From positions 507,001-571,000 of the forward strand of contig NZ_QHCS01000002.1 of NCBI RefSeq assembly GCF_003545875.1: 64,000 bases of DNA, written 5' to 3'. The notes under the pieces were generated by a model, which saw nothing but the letters and a program-made list of their open reading frames with translations, was not told the DNA's origin and searched no databases. Below, piece after piece: positions 1 to 9,170 of this stretch (position 1 is its first letter; each line of letters opens with the position of its first letter). Source of the DNA: Leptospira stimsonii. GTDB lineage: Bacteria; Spirochaetota; Leptospiria; Leptospirales; Leptospiraceae. The position numbers were made by a program, and so were the translations under genes.

Positions 1-986
1 TGGACGCCTCCGGAATCCAACTTATTCTGGTTTCGAACGAAGATAATATTTTGGAAGGAATTTTGACGGATGGTGACATTCGCAGAGCTATACTTAGAGG
101 GTCCGGATTAGACATTAAAATTCAAGAAGTAATGAATCGGAAACCAATGACGGTTCTTGCCGAAACTCCTCGTGAGGAAATGCTTTCCATCATGAGACGG
201 TACATGTTACATCATTTGCCCGTTTTAGATCCTGCCGGAAAATTGGTAGAGATTGTAACGTTAGATGAATTGATCGGAGCCGTTGAACGACCCAATTGGG
301 TCGTTCTGATGGCAGGGGGACTTGGTAAGCGTTTACGTCCTCTTACCGATCAAATTCCGAAGCCATTGTTATCCGTTGGCGGGAAGCCCATTCTAGAAAG
401 TATCTTGAACGGTTTTTCGGAACAAGGGTTTAGAAAATTTTATATTTCCGTGAATTATAAGGCGGATATGATTCGAGACTATTTTGGAAACGGTGACAAA
501 TGGAAGGTCCGAATAGAATATTTGGATGAGGATAAAAGTTTGGGTACGGCCGGAGCTCTTGCTTCCATTCCGATCAAACATGAATTTCCCCTCGTTGTCA
601 TGAATGGAGACTTGCTAACACGGGCTAATTTTTATTCTCTATTAAAATTTCATGAACAAGAAAAATCATCTGCGACTATGTCAGTAAGAGAATATGATTT
701 TCAGGTTCCTTACGGAGTGGTGAACGTCGAAAATCAAGAAATTCTAAGTATCGAAGAAAAACCGATTCATAAATTTCATGTGAATGCCGGGATCTATGTA
801 CTATCTCCGGACACTATCGAGCTGATTCCCAAGAATACTTTTTTTGACATGCCTACATTGTTTGAAAAATTGATTTCATTGAAAAGAAAAACGTCTGCCT
901 ACCTTTTGAAAGAGTATTGGTTGGATATCGGTAGATTGGAAGAATTTGAAAGAGCTCAGAAGGAGTGGGGGAATCATACCCGTTGA
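1..986 (+). CDS. CBS-domain sugar nucleotidyltransferase (PtmE-like), 5' end outside window
   Basis: Predicted to make an NDP-activated sugar for surface glycan synthesis. The reading frame is open to the left edge, so the N-terminus is missing. The visible first part is CBS-domain sequence (ILTDGDIRRAI, then LHHLPVLD). From about nt 300 a nucleotidyltransferase domain follows with the signature LMAGGLGKRLRPLTDQIPKP, then VVMNGDLL and WLDIGRLEEF. CBS plus nucleotidyltransferase is the architecture of Campylobacter PtmE, which makes GDP-GlcNAc for legionaminic acid. The next gene is a CMP-nonulosonate synthetase and overlaps it, which supports a nonulosonic acid role. The exact sugar and nucleotide cannot be read from sequence. 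Confidence 0.85.
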   Translation, partial: DASGIQLILVSNEDNILEGILTDGDIRRAILRGSGLDIKIQEVMNRKPMTVLAETPREEMLSIMRRYMLHHLPVLDPAGKLVEIVTLDELIGAVERPNWVVLMAGGLGKRLRPLTDQIPKPLLSVGGKPILESILNGFSEQGFRKFYISVNYKADMIRDYFGNGDKWKVRIEYLDEDKSLGTAGALASIPIKHEFPLVVMNGDLLTRANFYSLLKFHEQEKSSATMSVREYDFQVPYGVVNVENQEILSIEEKPIHKFHVNAGIYVLSPDTIELIPKNTFFDMPTLFEKLISLKRKTSAYLLKEYWLDIGRLEEFERAQKEWGNHTR

Positions 987-1675
987 TCTCAGGTCAAACA
1001 GTTTTAGGACTGATTACCGCCAGAGGGGGATCCAAGGGGGTTCCTGGTAAAAACATTCGTACTTTGGGCGGTAAACCTTTAATCGCATGGACGATCGAGA
1101 GTGCAAAAGAATCCAAATACCTCGATCGTCTGATTCTATCGACCGATGATGAAGCAATCATTTCGGTGGCAGTACGCTTTTCTTGTGAAACCCCGTTCGT
1201 AAGAGATGAGCATTTGGCAAGCGATACTGCCTCGAGTTTGGAAGTTGTAGTAGACGCATTGGAAAAATGTCCGGGTTATGATTGGATTGTTCTCTTACAA
1301 CCGACGTCACCTTTTCGATCGGCATCCGATATCGATAACGCTCTTGAGCTCTGCATAGAAAAAAAAACAAATGCTTGCGTTTCCGTTAGTGAAGCGGAGG
1401 AAAGTCCTTACTGGATGTTTAATTTAGAAAATTCTAAATTGAGGCCTGTCATCGACTTGCCTATAGCAAAAAGAAGACAGGATCTACCAAAAGTTTATTC
1501 TCTTAACGGCGCGATTTATATTTCTAGAGTGGACACGTTCCTACTACGTAGAACTTTTCTTCACGGTGATACCGTGGCTTATGAAATGCCTCAACGCAGA
1601 TCTATCGATATCGATACCGAGGCTGACTTTGAATTTTCGGAATATTTGTTACAAAAAAAAGATCATAAGTATTGA
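965..1675 (+). CDS. acylneuraminate (nonulosonate) cytidylyltransferase, NeuA/LegF/PtmB-like
   Basis: Predicted to activate a nine-carbon ulosonic acid with CTP, giving the CMP-sugar donor. The N-terminal motif LITARGGSKGVPGKNI and the later LLQPTSPFRS are hallmarks of the CMP-NeuAc synthetase family. At about 230 residues it has the length of the single-domain bacterial enzymes. The open frame begins at GTG 965, but TTG 983 overlaps the previous stop as TTGA and has a GGGGGA stretch about 11 bases upstream, so it is an equally good start. Overlap with the PtmE-like gene suggests one translationally coupled unit. Whether the substrate is legionaminic, pseudaminic or neuraminic acid is not decided by this window. 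Confidence 0.88.
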   Translation: MGESYPLISGQTVLGLITARGGSKGVPGKNIRTLGGKPLIAWTIESAKESKYLDRLILSTDDEAIISVAVRFSCETPFVRDEHLASDTASSLEVVVDALEKCPGYDWIVLLQPTSPFRSASDIDNALELCIEKKTNACVSVSEAEESPYWMFNLENSKLRPVIDLPIAKRRQDLPKVYSLNGAIYISRVDTFLLRRTFLHGDTVAYEMPQRRSIDIDTEADFEFSEYLLQKKDHKY

Positions 1676-1808
1676 TATCGTAATGGCATTCGAAATTTAC
1701 GATCTCTGTAAAAGAGTCTATTTAATTTGATTTATTTCAAATTGGATATGGTCTCTGATGAGCAGATTTTTTTTATTCTCAACAACGAACGAAGAACGAT
1801 CAGATAAA

Positions 1809-2744
1809 ATGGAAAAAAATAGTAAGATTTACATTGCGGGTATCTATGGAATGGTCGGTTCCGCTATCAAGCGAGTTCTCCTTGAAAAAGGTTTTGAAAA
1901 TATCGTAGGGCATAGCTCTGAAGAGTTGAATCTTCTTCGCCAAGAAGAAGTAGAAAAGTTCTATAAAGGATATAGACCGGATTACGTTTTCATTGCGGCG
2001 GCCAAGGTTGGAGGTATTTATGCCAATAATACCTATCCCGCTGACTTTATCTATAATAACCTTCAAATTCAAAACAACTTGATTCATTCTTCGTACGTCT
2101 ATCGAGTAAAAAAACTTCTGTTTCTCGGTTCCTCATGTATTTATCCTAAGTATGCGGAACAGCCGATTCGCGAAGACTCTTTGCTAACAGGTCTCTTGGA
2201 GCCAACCAATGAGGCCTATGCGATCGCTAAGATTGCCGGTGTAAAAATGTGCGAATTTTATAACAAACAGTTTCATACTCAGTTTATCTCTGCAATGCCT
2301 ACGAATTTATATGGAATTGGGGATAGCTATAATGCAATGAATTCTCATGTTTTGCCTGCTTTAATTCGGCGTTTCCATGAAGCAAAGGTAGCAGAAAATA
2401 AAGACGTCGTCATGTGGGGCACCGGTACCCCACTTCGGGAATTCTTGTTTGTCGATGATTTGGCCGATGCTTGTGTCTTTCTTATGAATCACTATTTTGC
2501 TGATGAAACCATTAATGTCGGTAGCGGGGAAGAGGTCAGTATTCGCGAGTTAGCCGAAATCGTAAAAGAGGTGGTTGGTTTTGCTGGAGAGATCGTCTTG
2601 GACTCTTCTAAGCCGGATGGTACTCCGCGTAAGCTTTTGGATTCAACAAAGTTGCATTCGCTAGGTTGGAGAGCTAAAACATCCTTAAGTGAAGGAATAA
2701 AAGTTGCTTATGCTGATTTTTTGAGCGGAAACGTTAGGAAGTAG
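1809..2744 (+). CDS. GDP-L-fucose synthase-like NAD(P)-dependent epimerase/reductase (Fcl family)
   Basis: Extended short-chain dehydrogenase predicted to 3,5-epimerise and reduce a GDP-4-keto-6-deoxyhexose, as in GDP-L-fucose synthesis. The N-terminus reads KIYIAGIYGMVGSAI, a Rossmann GxxGxxG as in Fcl. The catalytic Ser lies in LGSSCIYP, the Tyr-Lys pair in YAIAK, and FLFVDDLADA is conserved. The frame is open from 1758, but the ATG at 1809 gives the family's normal short N-terminus and about 311 residues. No Gmd-type dehydratase is visible in the window, so its substrate must come from elsewhere. It follows a 133-base gap after the CMP-sugar gene. Confidence 0.85.
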   Translation: MEKNSKIYIAGIYGMVGSAIKRVLLEKGFENIVGHSSEELNLLRQEEVEKFYKGYRPDYVFIAAAKVGGIYANNTYPADFIYNNLQIQNNLIHSSYVYRVKKLLFLGSSCIYPKYAEQPIREDSLLTGLLEPTNEAYAIAKIAGVKMCEFYNKQFHTQFISAMPTNLYGIGDSYNAMNSHVLPALIRRFHEAKVAENKDVVMWGTGTPLREFLFVDDLADACVFLMNHYFADETINVGSGEEVSIRELAEIVKEVVGFAGEIVLDSSKPDGTPRKLLDSTKLHSLGWRAKTSLSEGIKVAYADFLSGNVRK

Positions 2745-2812
2745 GCGAGCATATTTATAAATTATAATATTGCTTGTGACGATTTTTAAAAACTTGATCT
2801 TATTTAAATTGA

Positions 2813-4594
2813 ATGAAGAATGAAAATCTAAAAATCCTATTGTTCAGACTTTGGAAACACTTGACTCCGCGACGGCATAAGCAATACGCCCTTCTGCTCG
2901 CGTTAGTCGTTTTTGCCTCCTTTGCAGAAGTGATGAGCATTGGAGCTATTATTCCTTTTTTGGGAATTTTAACCGCACCTGGACAAATCTTTCAACTCGC
3001 TTCGGTCCAAGCCGTCGCGAAATACTTTCATCTTCAAAAACCTGAGGATTTAGTTCTTCCTGTTACCGGGATTTTTGCGTTGGCCGCGATAGTAGCAGGG
3101 GGTACTCGTCTTATTTTGCTTTGGGTTAGCACCCGTTTGTCGTATGCTACTGGCGCTGATTTGAGTATCAGCGTATATCATAAAACTCTCTTTCAGCCAT
3201 ACATTACTCATGCTCAACGAAACAGTAGTGAAGTAATTAGCGGAATTTTAGGAAAAGCGAACGGATTGGTTTCTTATACAATTCTTCCGGTAGTAAATAT
3301 TATCAGCGGATTATTCATTCTTGTTTCCATTTTAATTACTTTGATTGCCTTCGATCCATTGGTTTCCATTTCCGCGTTTATAGGAATGGGATTCATTTAT
3401 GCGATAATCGGTTATACTGCGAAAGACAGGCTTGTTAAAAACGGTAAAGTATTATCGGAAGAATATTCGAAAGTTGTTAAGATACTTCAAGAAGGTCTAG
3501 GTGGAATTCGAGACGTCTTGATTGAAGGAAACCAACAAGCCTATTGTGATCTCTATCAAAGTTCGGAACAAAAATTAAGAAAAGCTTATGCTGACAATAA
3601 CTTTACCGCGTATGGTCCTCGGTTCTTAATGGAAGCGTTAGGGATGGTTCTTATCGCGGCGTTTGCCTGTTTTATGTTTCGTTCAGAAAATGGCATTTCG
3701 GGAGCACTCCCTTTTTTAGGCTCGATGGCTCTTGGGGCGCAGAGATTGTTACCGGTCGTTCAACTTGGTTATCAATCCTGGACCAGTTTGAGAAGTAGTA
3801 AGAGCCTTTTGACCGACGTATTGGATTTATTAGATCAAAGACTTCCGGATTACGCTTTTTTACCGAAACCGAACCCATTGCCATTTTCAAAATCGATATT
3901 GATTAAAGATTTAGAATTTCGTTATGAAGAGAACGGATCATTGGCTCTGAAAGAAATAAATCTTGAAATTCTGAAAGGACAGAGAATTGGGATCGTGGGT
4001 CATACAGGTAGCGGTAAGAGTACCTTCTTAGATATTTTTATGGGATTACTCGAACCGAACGCTGGTTTTATATCGGTGGACGGGCGAATCATTCATTCGG
4101 AATTAACTCGTTCCTGGCAAGCGAATATCGCCCATGTTCCGCAAAGCATTTTTTTAGCGGATACAAGCATCGCGGAAAATATAGCATTCGGAATCCCCTT
4201 AAAGGATATTGATATGGAGAAGGTTAAACTTGCCGCAGAACAAGCTCAAATCGCTGAACATATTGAAACTTTAAAAGAAGGGTATTTGTCCTTTGTTGGC
4301 GAGCGGGGAATTCGACTTTCCGGAGGACAACGACAGCGAATCGGGATTGCTCGAGCACTTTACAAAAATTCTTCTGTTATCGTTTTTGATGAAGCGACAA
4401 GCGCTCTCGATTCGGAAACAGAAAAGGCAGTGATGGATTCCATCGACGGGCTTAGAAAGGATCTAACGATTCTAATGATTGCACATAGATTGACTACTGT
4501 TCAAAATTGCGATCTGATTGTTGAATTGAAAAACGGGAGTATCTATAGAAAGGGGACTTTTGCGGAACTGTATCAATCTGCTCCTACACAATGA
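2813..4594 (+). CDS. ABC transporter, fused permease and ATPase (MsbA/PglK-like flippase)
   Basis: Half-transporter predicted to move a lipid-linked oligosaccharide or lipid across the inner membrane using ATP. Residues 1 to about 350 contain around six hydrophobic segments. The ATPase domain follows with Walker A GHTGSGKST near 395, the signature LSGGQRQRIG near 502 and Walker B VIVFDEATSALDS near 521. Length (593 aa) and layout match PglK, the Campylobacter flippase, and MsbA. It overlaps the next gene by four bases (ATGA). A Wzx flippase also occurs at 36762-38102, so this protein may serve another lipid-linked sugar. Substrate unknown. Confidence 0.85.
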   Translation: MKNENLKILLFRLWKHLTPRRHKQYALLLALVVFASFAEVMSIGAIIPFLGILTAPGQIFQLASVQAVAKYFHLQKPEDLVLPVTGIFALAAIVAGGTRLILLWVSTRLSYATGADLSISVYHKTLFQPYITHAQRNSSEVISGILGKANGLVSYTILPVVNIISGLFILVSILITLIAFDPLVSISAFIGMGFIYAIIGYTAKDRLVKNGKVLSEEYSKVVKILQEGLGGIRDVLIEGNQQAYCDLYQSSEQKLRKAYADNNFTAYGPRFLMEALGMVLIAAFACFMFRSENGISGALPFLGSMALGAQRLLPVVQLGYQSWTSLRSSKSLLTDVLDLLDQRLPDYAFLPKPNPLPFSKSILIKDLEFRYEENGSLALKEINLEILKGQRIGIVGHTGSGKSTFLDIFMGLLEPNAGFISVDGRIIHSELTRSWQANIAHVPQSIFLADTSIAENIAFGIPLKDIDMEKVKLAAEQAQIAEHIETLKEGYLSFVGERGIRLSGGQRQRIGIARALYKNSSVIVFDEATSALDSETEKAVMDSIDGLRKDLTILMIAHRLTTVQNCDLIVELKNGSIYRKGTFAELYQSAPTQ

Positions 4595-5472
4595 AAGATG
4601 AATCTGTTTTAATCACCGGCGCAAGCGGTCTTTTGGGTCACTATCTTTGTTCTTTTTTTAAGGAAAGGAATTTTAAAGTCACTGGCATTTCATACGGACA
4701 TTCGATCCAAATATTAGGAATCACTGAAATACAATGCGATCTAAATGATCATGCAAAATTTACGAAAATTGTGGAATCGGTAAAACCGAAATATATTCTT
4801 CATTGTGCCGGCTTGACTAACGTGGATGAATGTGAGAAAAATGAGGTTTTGGCTACTCGCATTCACGTGGAAACGAGCGGACTTATTGCGGAACTTTCTC
4901 GCGCTCTTTCAATAAAGATGATACATATTTCAACGGATCATCTTTGGGATGGTTCGATCGCGAACGTAACGGAAGATACTCCAGCGTCTCCCTTAAATGC
5001 ATATGGAAGAACGAAATGGAGGGCTGAAGTAGCAGTCCAGAAAAAGAACCCGGATGCTTTGATTGTTCGTACTAATTTTTTTGGAGTCGGACTCCCATGG
5101 AGAAAATCATTTTCAGATTGGATTATCGGAACTTTAGAAACCGGCAACGTTCTGAACGCTTTTCAGGATGTTTATTTTACTCCAATTTCAATACCTCTTT
5201 TAGCGGAACTTCTTTTAGATTCAATTGAGGAGAATCTTTTCGGAATTTATCACATAGTAGGTCGAGATAGGATATCAAAATTTGAGTTTGCATTTAAGTT
5301 AGCCGAAGTTTTCGGACTACCACAAGAGTTGATTCATCCAATTCCATATAAGAATGCAAACCTTGTTGCCAAAAGACCCATGGATATGTCCCTCAGTGTA
5401 GAAAAAATCGAGAGAGCATTACAGAAAAAAATGCCTTCCTTGGACCAAAGTCTTTTTAGTATTCGCGGTTAA
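4591..5472 (+). CDS. RmlD-like SDR sugar nucleotide reductase
   Basis: NAD(P)H-dependent reductase of the dTDP-4-dehydrorhamnose reductase family, predicted to reduce a 4-keto-6-deoxy sugar nucleotide. It starts with the Rossmann motif ITGASGLLGHYL. STDHLWDG corresponds to STDxxFDG of RmlD, and AYGRTKWRAE supplies the Tyr-x3-Lys. Length 293 aa is normal. This is one of three RmlD-type genes in the window (others at 29739 and 48836), and the last sits in the complete rfbCDBA set, so this copy probably acts on a different nucleotide sugar. ATGA overlap with the ABC gene suggests coupled translation. Confidence 0.8.
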   Translation: MKDESVLITGASGLLGHYLCSFFKERNFKVTGISYGHSIQILGITEIQCDLNDHAKFTKIVESVKPKYILHCAGLTNVDECEKNEVLATRIHVETSGLIAELSRALSIKMIHISTDHLWDGSIANVTEDTPASPLNAYGRTKWRAEVAVQKKNPDALIVRTNFFGVGLPWRKSFSDWIIGTLETGNVLNAFQDVYFTPISIPLLAELLLDSIEENLFGIYHIVGRDRISKFEFAFKLAEVFGLPQELIHPIPYKNANLVAKRPMDMSLSVEKIERALQKKMPSLDQSLFSIRG

Positions 5473-5523
5473 TCTTCGTATTCTTTTTAGTTTTTCCATT
5501 CATAAACGAGTAAGGTAAATTCA

Positions 5524-7593
5524 ATGTACATTTTAGGTATTAAATCTAGCGGCCATGACACTGGAGCCGCATTGATAACGGATCGTTCTGGTTCGGTCGA
5601 ACTTTCGGCAATTTCAGAAGCGAGGTTGAACCGTCGGAAACATTCGTATTCTTATCCACTCTTGTCTATTCGTTATGTGATGGATCATTTCGGATTAAAA
5701 TCTCTAGATGATATCGATTTGATTTGTATCGATAGACATGGCGAACTTTGGCCGGAAAAAAATTCTCAATTTGGGCGGCTCTCTGCAAGAAATCAACGTC
5801 CTCATCAATATGACTTCGATGCTCGTTTTAACTATTTGATTGAACAATCTATTCGATTCCCGAAGGAAAAAGTGCTTTATATCAATCATATAGACGCGCA
5901 CGCGGCAAGTACCTATTACGTATCAGGTTTTCAAGAGGCATCGATCTTAACGATTGAGGGTGGTATTGGAAACTATATCGGAAAAGGAAAAGATATTTCT
6001 ATCATAGATAGAACGGGATATGGAGGAGATGAATATCAGAATGGAAAGATTACTCACAGTGCAAAAGTAAGCTGGCCTCCTCATAGACAAAATATATCAA
6101 ATCTTTATGATTTAATCACGAGTAAGTTAGGTCTGGATAAATTTGCGGCGGGAAAGACGATGGCGCTTGCGGCCTTTCGCGATCGTTTTCCTCAGAAAAA
6201 CTATCTGAACATTCCAAAAGATCGACATGATGGTTTCATGTCTGATTATACTGATTTAGTAAATAGACTGGGAGTGGAGGTTCGATCATTCGTAGCCACT
6301 TCAAAAGCAACAAAAGACGTCGAACTTCAAGACGAATATTGGGTGAATATTGCTCGAGAGGCTCAGGATGCGCTTGAGGAAGATGTCCTGTATCTTGCGA
6401 AACTCGCGGCAAATAAATCAAACTCGAGAAACCTTTGTTTGGCGGGCGGAGTTGCGCTTTCATGCGTTACCAATAGAAAAATATTGGATCTTGGTCTATT
6501 TGATAACGTTTTCGTTCAGCCGGCGGCTTCAGATGAAGGAATCCCCTTGGGTTGTGCGTTATGGGGTTATTACAAAGTTATGCATGGAACGGCGCCAGCG
6601 AAAATGGAACACGCATATCTTGGATCGGCGAATCAATCCGAAACAATTCCTGCTCTTTTGGATAAGTATAAGTTTGTTGGTCGCAAGGTTAGTTCTGAGG
6701 ATGTGGCGAAAGTTCTCGCAAATGGAAGCATTATAGGTAGAATTTCCGGCGCTTCCGAATACGGACCGAGGGCTTTAGGGAATAGAAGCATTCTCGCAGA
6801 TCCTAGGATTGCGAATATGTTAGAAGTTGTTAATACCCAGATTAAACATAGGGAAAGGTTTCGTCCTTTTGCGCCGTCTTGCCACGCCGATAAACAAAAT
6901 CGATATTTTGATATTCCTTGCCCTAGTCCGTTTATGCTGATGGCTTGTGCCGTTTATCCGGATGCAAGGTCTAAGATTCCTGCAGTTATTCACGTAGATG
7001 GAAGTAGTCGGGTTCAATCAGTAACGCCTAGTCAAAATAAAGCATATTATGATTTAATTGAGGAGTTCGGAAAACTTTCCGGCGTTTATACCCTCTTGAA
7101 TACTTCTTTTAACGACGACGGGGAACCGATCGTAGAAAACTACGAGGATGCACTGCTTTCTTTTGTAAGAACTGGCCTTCATTTTCTTTATATGGAAGAT
7201 TATCTTGTGGAGCGACCATCGCCTGAAGCATGTGCAAAACTACGGGAGGAACTTTCGATCCATATCAAAAGAAGAGTTGAAAATGAATATGCGATTGCCG
7301 TTTCAACTTTCTGCAATGAAGAGCTCTATAAGAAACTTGATTCGTCTATAGATCATTTTACATTTAGCGACCTTCTTACCAACATGGTTGATTTTGTTAG
7401 ACGATCCAAGAGATTAACGTTTAACACCTACGGCTCTAAAGGATTGAATCAGTTGTTAAAAAAAGGAATCAACAGACTTAGTGGAGTGGCTCGTCACGGA
7501 AGGTCCGGAATCGTTTCTTGCTTAGCAACGCTTCCCATGATAAGTTTATATTCTCTGTACAGATTATTTTTCATTAATAAGAATAAGGATTAG
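5524..7593 (+). CDS. carbamoyltransferase, NodU/CmcH/TobZ family
   Basis: Predicted to transfer a carbamoyl group from carbamoyl phosphate, via carbamoyl-AMP, to a hydroxyl on a sugar of the O-antigen or a precursor. The N-terminal Kae1-like domain opens MYILGIKSSGHDTGAALI and carries the metal-binding HIDAHAAST near residue 122 and TIEGGIGN. Later come LAGGVALSCVTNRKI, QPAASDEGIPLG, and the C-terminal YrdC-like features EYGPRALGNRSI, ERFRPFAPS and LNTSFNDDGEPIV. Length 689 aa is at the upper end; the last 100 residues are not part of the conserved core as I recognise it. An AAGGT stretch about 8 bases before the ATG is a reasonable ribosome site. Acceptor unknown. Confidence 0.9.
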   Translation: MYILGIKSSGHDTGAALITDRSGSVELSAISEARLNRRKHSYSYPLLSIRYVMDHFGLKSLDDIDLICIDRHGELWPEKNSQFGRLSARNQRPHQYDFDARFNYLIEQSIRFPKEKVLYINHIDAHAASTYYVSGFQEASILTIEGGIGNYIGKGKDISIIDRTGYGGDEYQNGKITHSAKVSWPPHRQNISNLYDLITSKLGLDKFAAGKTMALAAFRDRFPQKNYLNIPKDRHDGFMSDYTDLVNRLGVEVRSFVATSKATKDVELQDEYWVNIAREAQDALEEDVLYLAKLAANKSNSRNLCLAGGVALSCVTNRKILDLGLFDNVFVQPAASDEGIPLGCALWGYYKVMHGTAPAKMEHAYLGSANQSETIPALLDKYKFVGRKVSSEDVAKVLANGSIIGRISGASEYGPRALGNRSILADPRIANMLEVVNTQIKHRERFRPFAPSCHADKQNRYFDIPCPSPFMLMACAVYPDARSKIPAVIHVDGSSRVQSVTPSQNKAYYDLIEEFGKLSGVYTLLNTSFNDDGEPIVENYEDALLSFVRTGLHFLYMEDYLVERPSPEACAKLREELSIHIKRRVENEYAIAVSTFCNEELYKKLDSSIDHFTFSDLLTNMVDFVRRSKRLTFNTYGSKGLNQLLKKGINRLSGVARHGRSGIVSCLATLPMISLYSLYRLFFINKNKD

Positions 7594-7621
7594 TTTTTCT
7601 GTATTTTAAAAGCTAAGAAAA

Positions 7622-9064
7622 ATGGAAGAGAATCCGGTGAAAAAGCTTGCCCTTCTTGTTGCCATTCGTGCGCACTTTCCAGAGATGTTTCGAACTGCCA
7701 GTAGCATACTGAGAAATGGTAAGTTTGATCCGATTCTTGTTTTTTTGGGGGATGAGGATTTCACAGACGAATTAAATCGGTGCAAAAGGGTTGGTCTTCG
7801 TTATATTTCAAACTTGGTAAAAGAAAAGGAAAAAACAAATTCATTAAACAGTGAAAGCTCGATAGAATCTCCGTCGATTGGTGGCGTTGGCTGGAAACAA
7901 CGAATCAAAGATATGCCGTTTTTAGGTTTTCTTTTTAAAAAGATATTGAAGATCTATGTTTCGATTTTTGTTACGAAATCGTCGTTATTTTCCTTTTTTT
8001 GGCACCTTTCCGTTATTCGAAGTCGAGGATTTATCGCGGAAAGGATTGTCGAAAAGATAAAGCCAGACGTATTTATTTTTCCCAATATTGAAATCAGGGG
8101 AATACTCGGTCAAATTTTTTGGATCGCTCGAAAGTTGGGAATTCCTACTGTAGTGGTTCCTTATGCCTGGATTATGCGTAGCGAGTTGCAAAGTGTAGTT
8201 ACGGGTAAATCTGAATATCAGGTACGTGGAGTCCTAAATCGGATTATTTCAAAATTGTATCCGCAATGGGTCTTCAAGAATTATCTGGGAGCTACAGCAG
8301 TGGAAATTCTTGCAATGGAGTGTTTCGGATTACCAACGAGGAATCCGTGGATGTCAGATGATCTCGCAGATGTTCTCGCATTAGAAAGCGAGGCCATGTT
8401 TTTATCCTATACGCAGGATGGGGTGGATCCGAAAAAGTGTTATGTAACCGGTAGTGCCTCGCACGATATTCTTTACGCTTCTGCTTTAGATAAGAATCGG
8501 AAAAAAGAACAATACATAGTCGCTTTCCTTCCGCCCGATCAGACAGGAAATCATTTAGTAGGCTTTGAGTTTTCTGACTATTGGGAAATGATTTGTTTTT
8601 TTGTTGGAACGTTAGTCTCCAAAAGTCCGAACCCTGTTTATTTCAGTATCCATCCTAGAATGAAATATATAAGGAGCGCCTTGTTGACTAAATTCCCTGA
8701 AATCAAAATTTATGATGGAGATGCCTGTGAAATCATTCCCGGCGCTCAATTTTGTATTGGAACTCTGAGTGGAATCTTGCGATACGTTCTATCTTGCGGA
8801 AAGCCTTTATTGTATTATGATGTTTTTAACTATCATATGAGCGAATATGCTTCCGTTCCCTCCGTAATCACGGTGAATCAAAAGGTTGATTTTGAAAATT
8901 CAGCTTATCGGATGTCCAATGACTTTGAATACTTTTCCCAATTAAATTCAATTGCAAAAGAATATTCGAGCATCTGGGGAAAGGTCGACGGTCATGCGAT
9001 GGAACGGATCGAAAGTTTGATTTATAGCAAATTTCTGAATACAGGTGCATCACCGGCTATTTGA
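7622..9064 (+). CDS. uncharacterised surface-carbohydrate protein, GT-B-like
   Basis: I do not recognise a named family with certainty. The 480-residue protein begins KKLALLVAIRAHFPEM. A middle part (KIKPDVFIFPN, KLGIPTVVVPYAWIMRSEL) and a C-terminal part (VTGSASHDILYAS, FLPPDQTG, FSIHPRMKYIRSA, GTLSGILRYVLSCGKPLLYYDVF) resemble the two halves of GT-B-fold enzymes such as CDP-glycerol transferases and polysaccharide proteins: a small His-Pro motif, then a region checking a cell-surface target. It lies 28 bases after the carbamoyltransferase and the two are probably co-transcribed. A glycosyltransferase or a glycan-phosphate transferase are both possible; this is inference. Confidence 0.6.
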   Translation: MEENPVKKLALLVAIRAHFPEMFRTASSILRNGKFDPILVFLGDEDFTDELNRCKRVGLRYISNLVKEKEKTNSLNSESSIESPSIGGVGWKQRIKDMPFLGFLFKKILKIYVSIFVTKSSLFSFFWHLSVIRSRGFIAERIVEKIKPDVFIFPNIEIRGILGQIFWIARKLGIPTVVVPYAWIMRSELQSVVTGKSEYQVRGVLNRIISKLYPQWVFKNYLGATAVEILAMECFGLPTRNPWMSDDLADVLALESEAMFLSYTQDGVDPKKCYVTGSASHDILYASALDKNRKKEQYIVAFLPPDQTGNHLVGFEFSDYWEMICFFVGTLVSKSPNPVYFSIHPRMKYIRSALLTKFPEIKIYDGDACEIIPGAQFCIGTLSGILRYVLSCGKPLLYYDVFNYHMSEYASVPSVITVNQKVDFENSAYRMSNDFEYFSQLNSIAKEYSSIWGKVDGHAMERIESLIYSKFLNTGASPAI

Positions 9065-9170
9065 GAATGCTTTTTTTCTTTGAATTATTTCGAATAATTT
9101 ATAGTTTTAGCATGTAAGGAAATTACTATATTATGAATTTTGATAACTACTTTGAAAGAGGCGACTGGAA

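Noticed and set aside
6350..6736. 128-codon + strand frame within the carbamoyltransferase gene
   Set aside because: Covers the conserved core of a full-length gene in another frame and has no recognisable motif.
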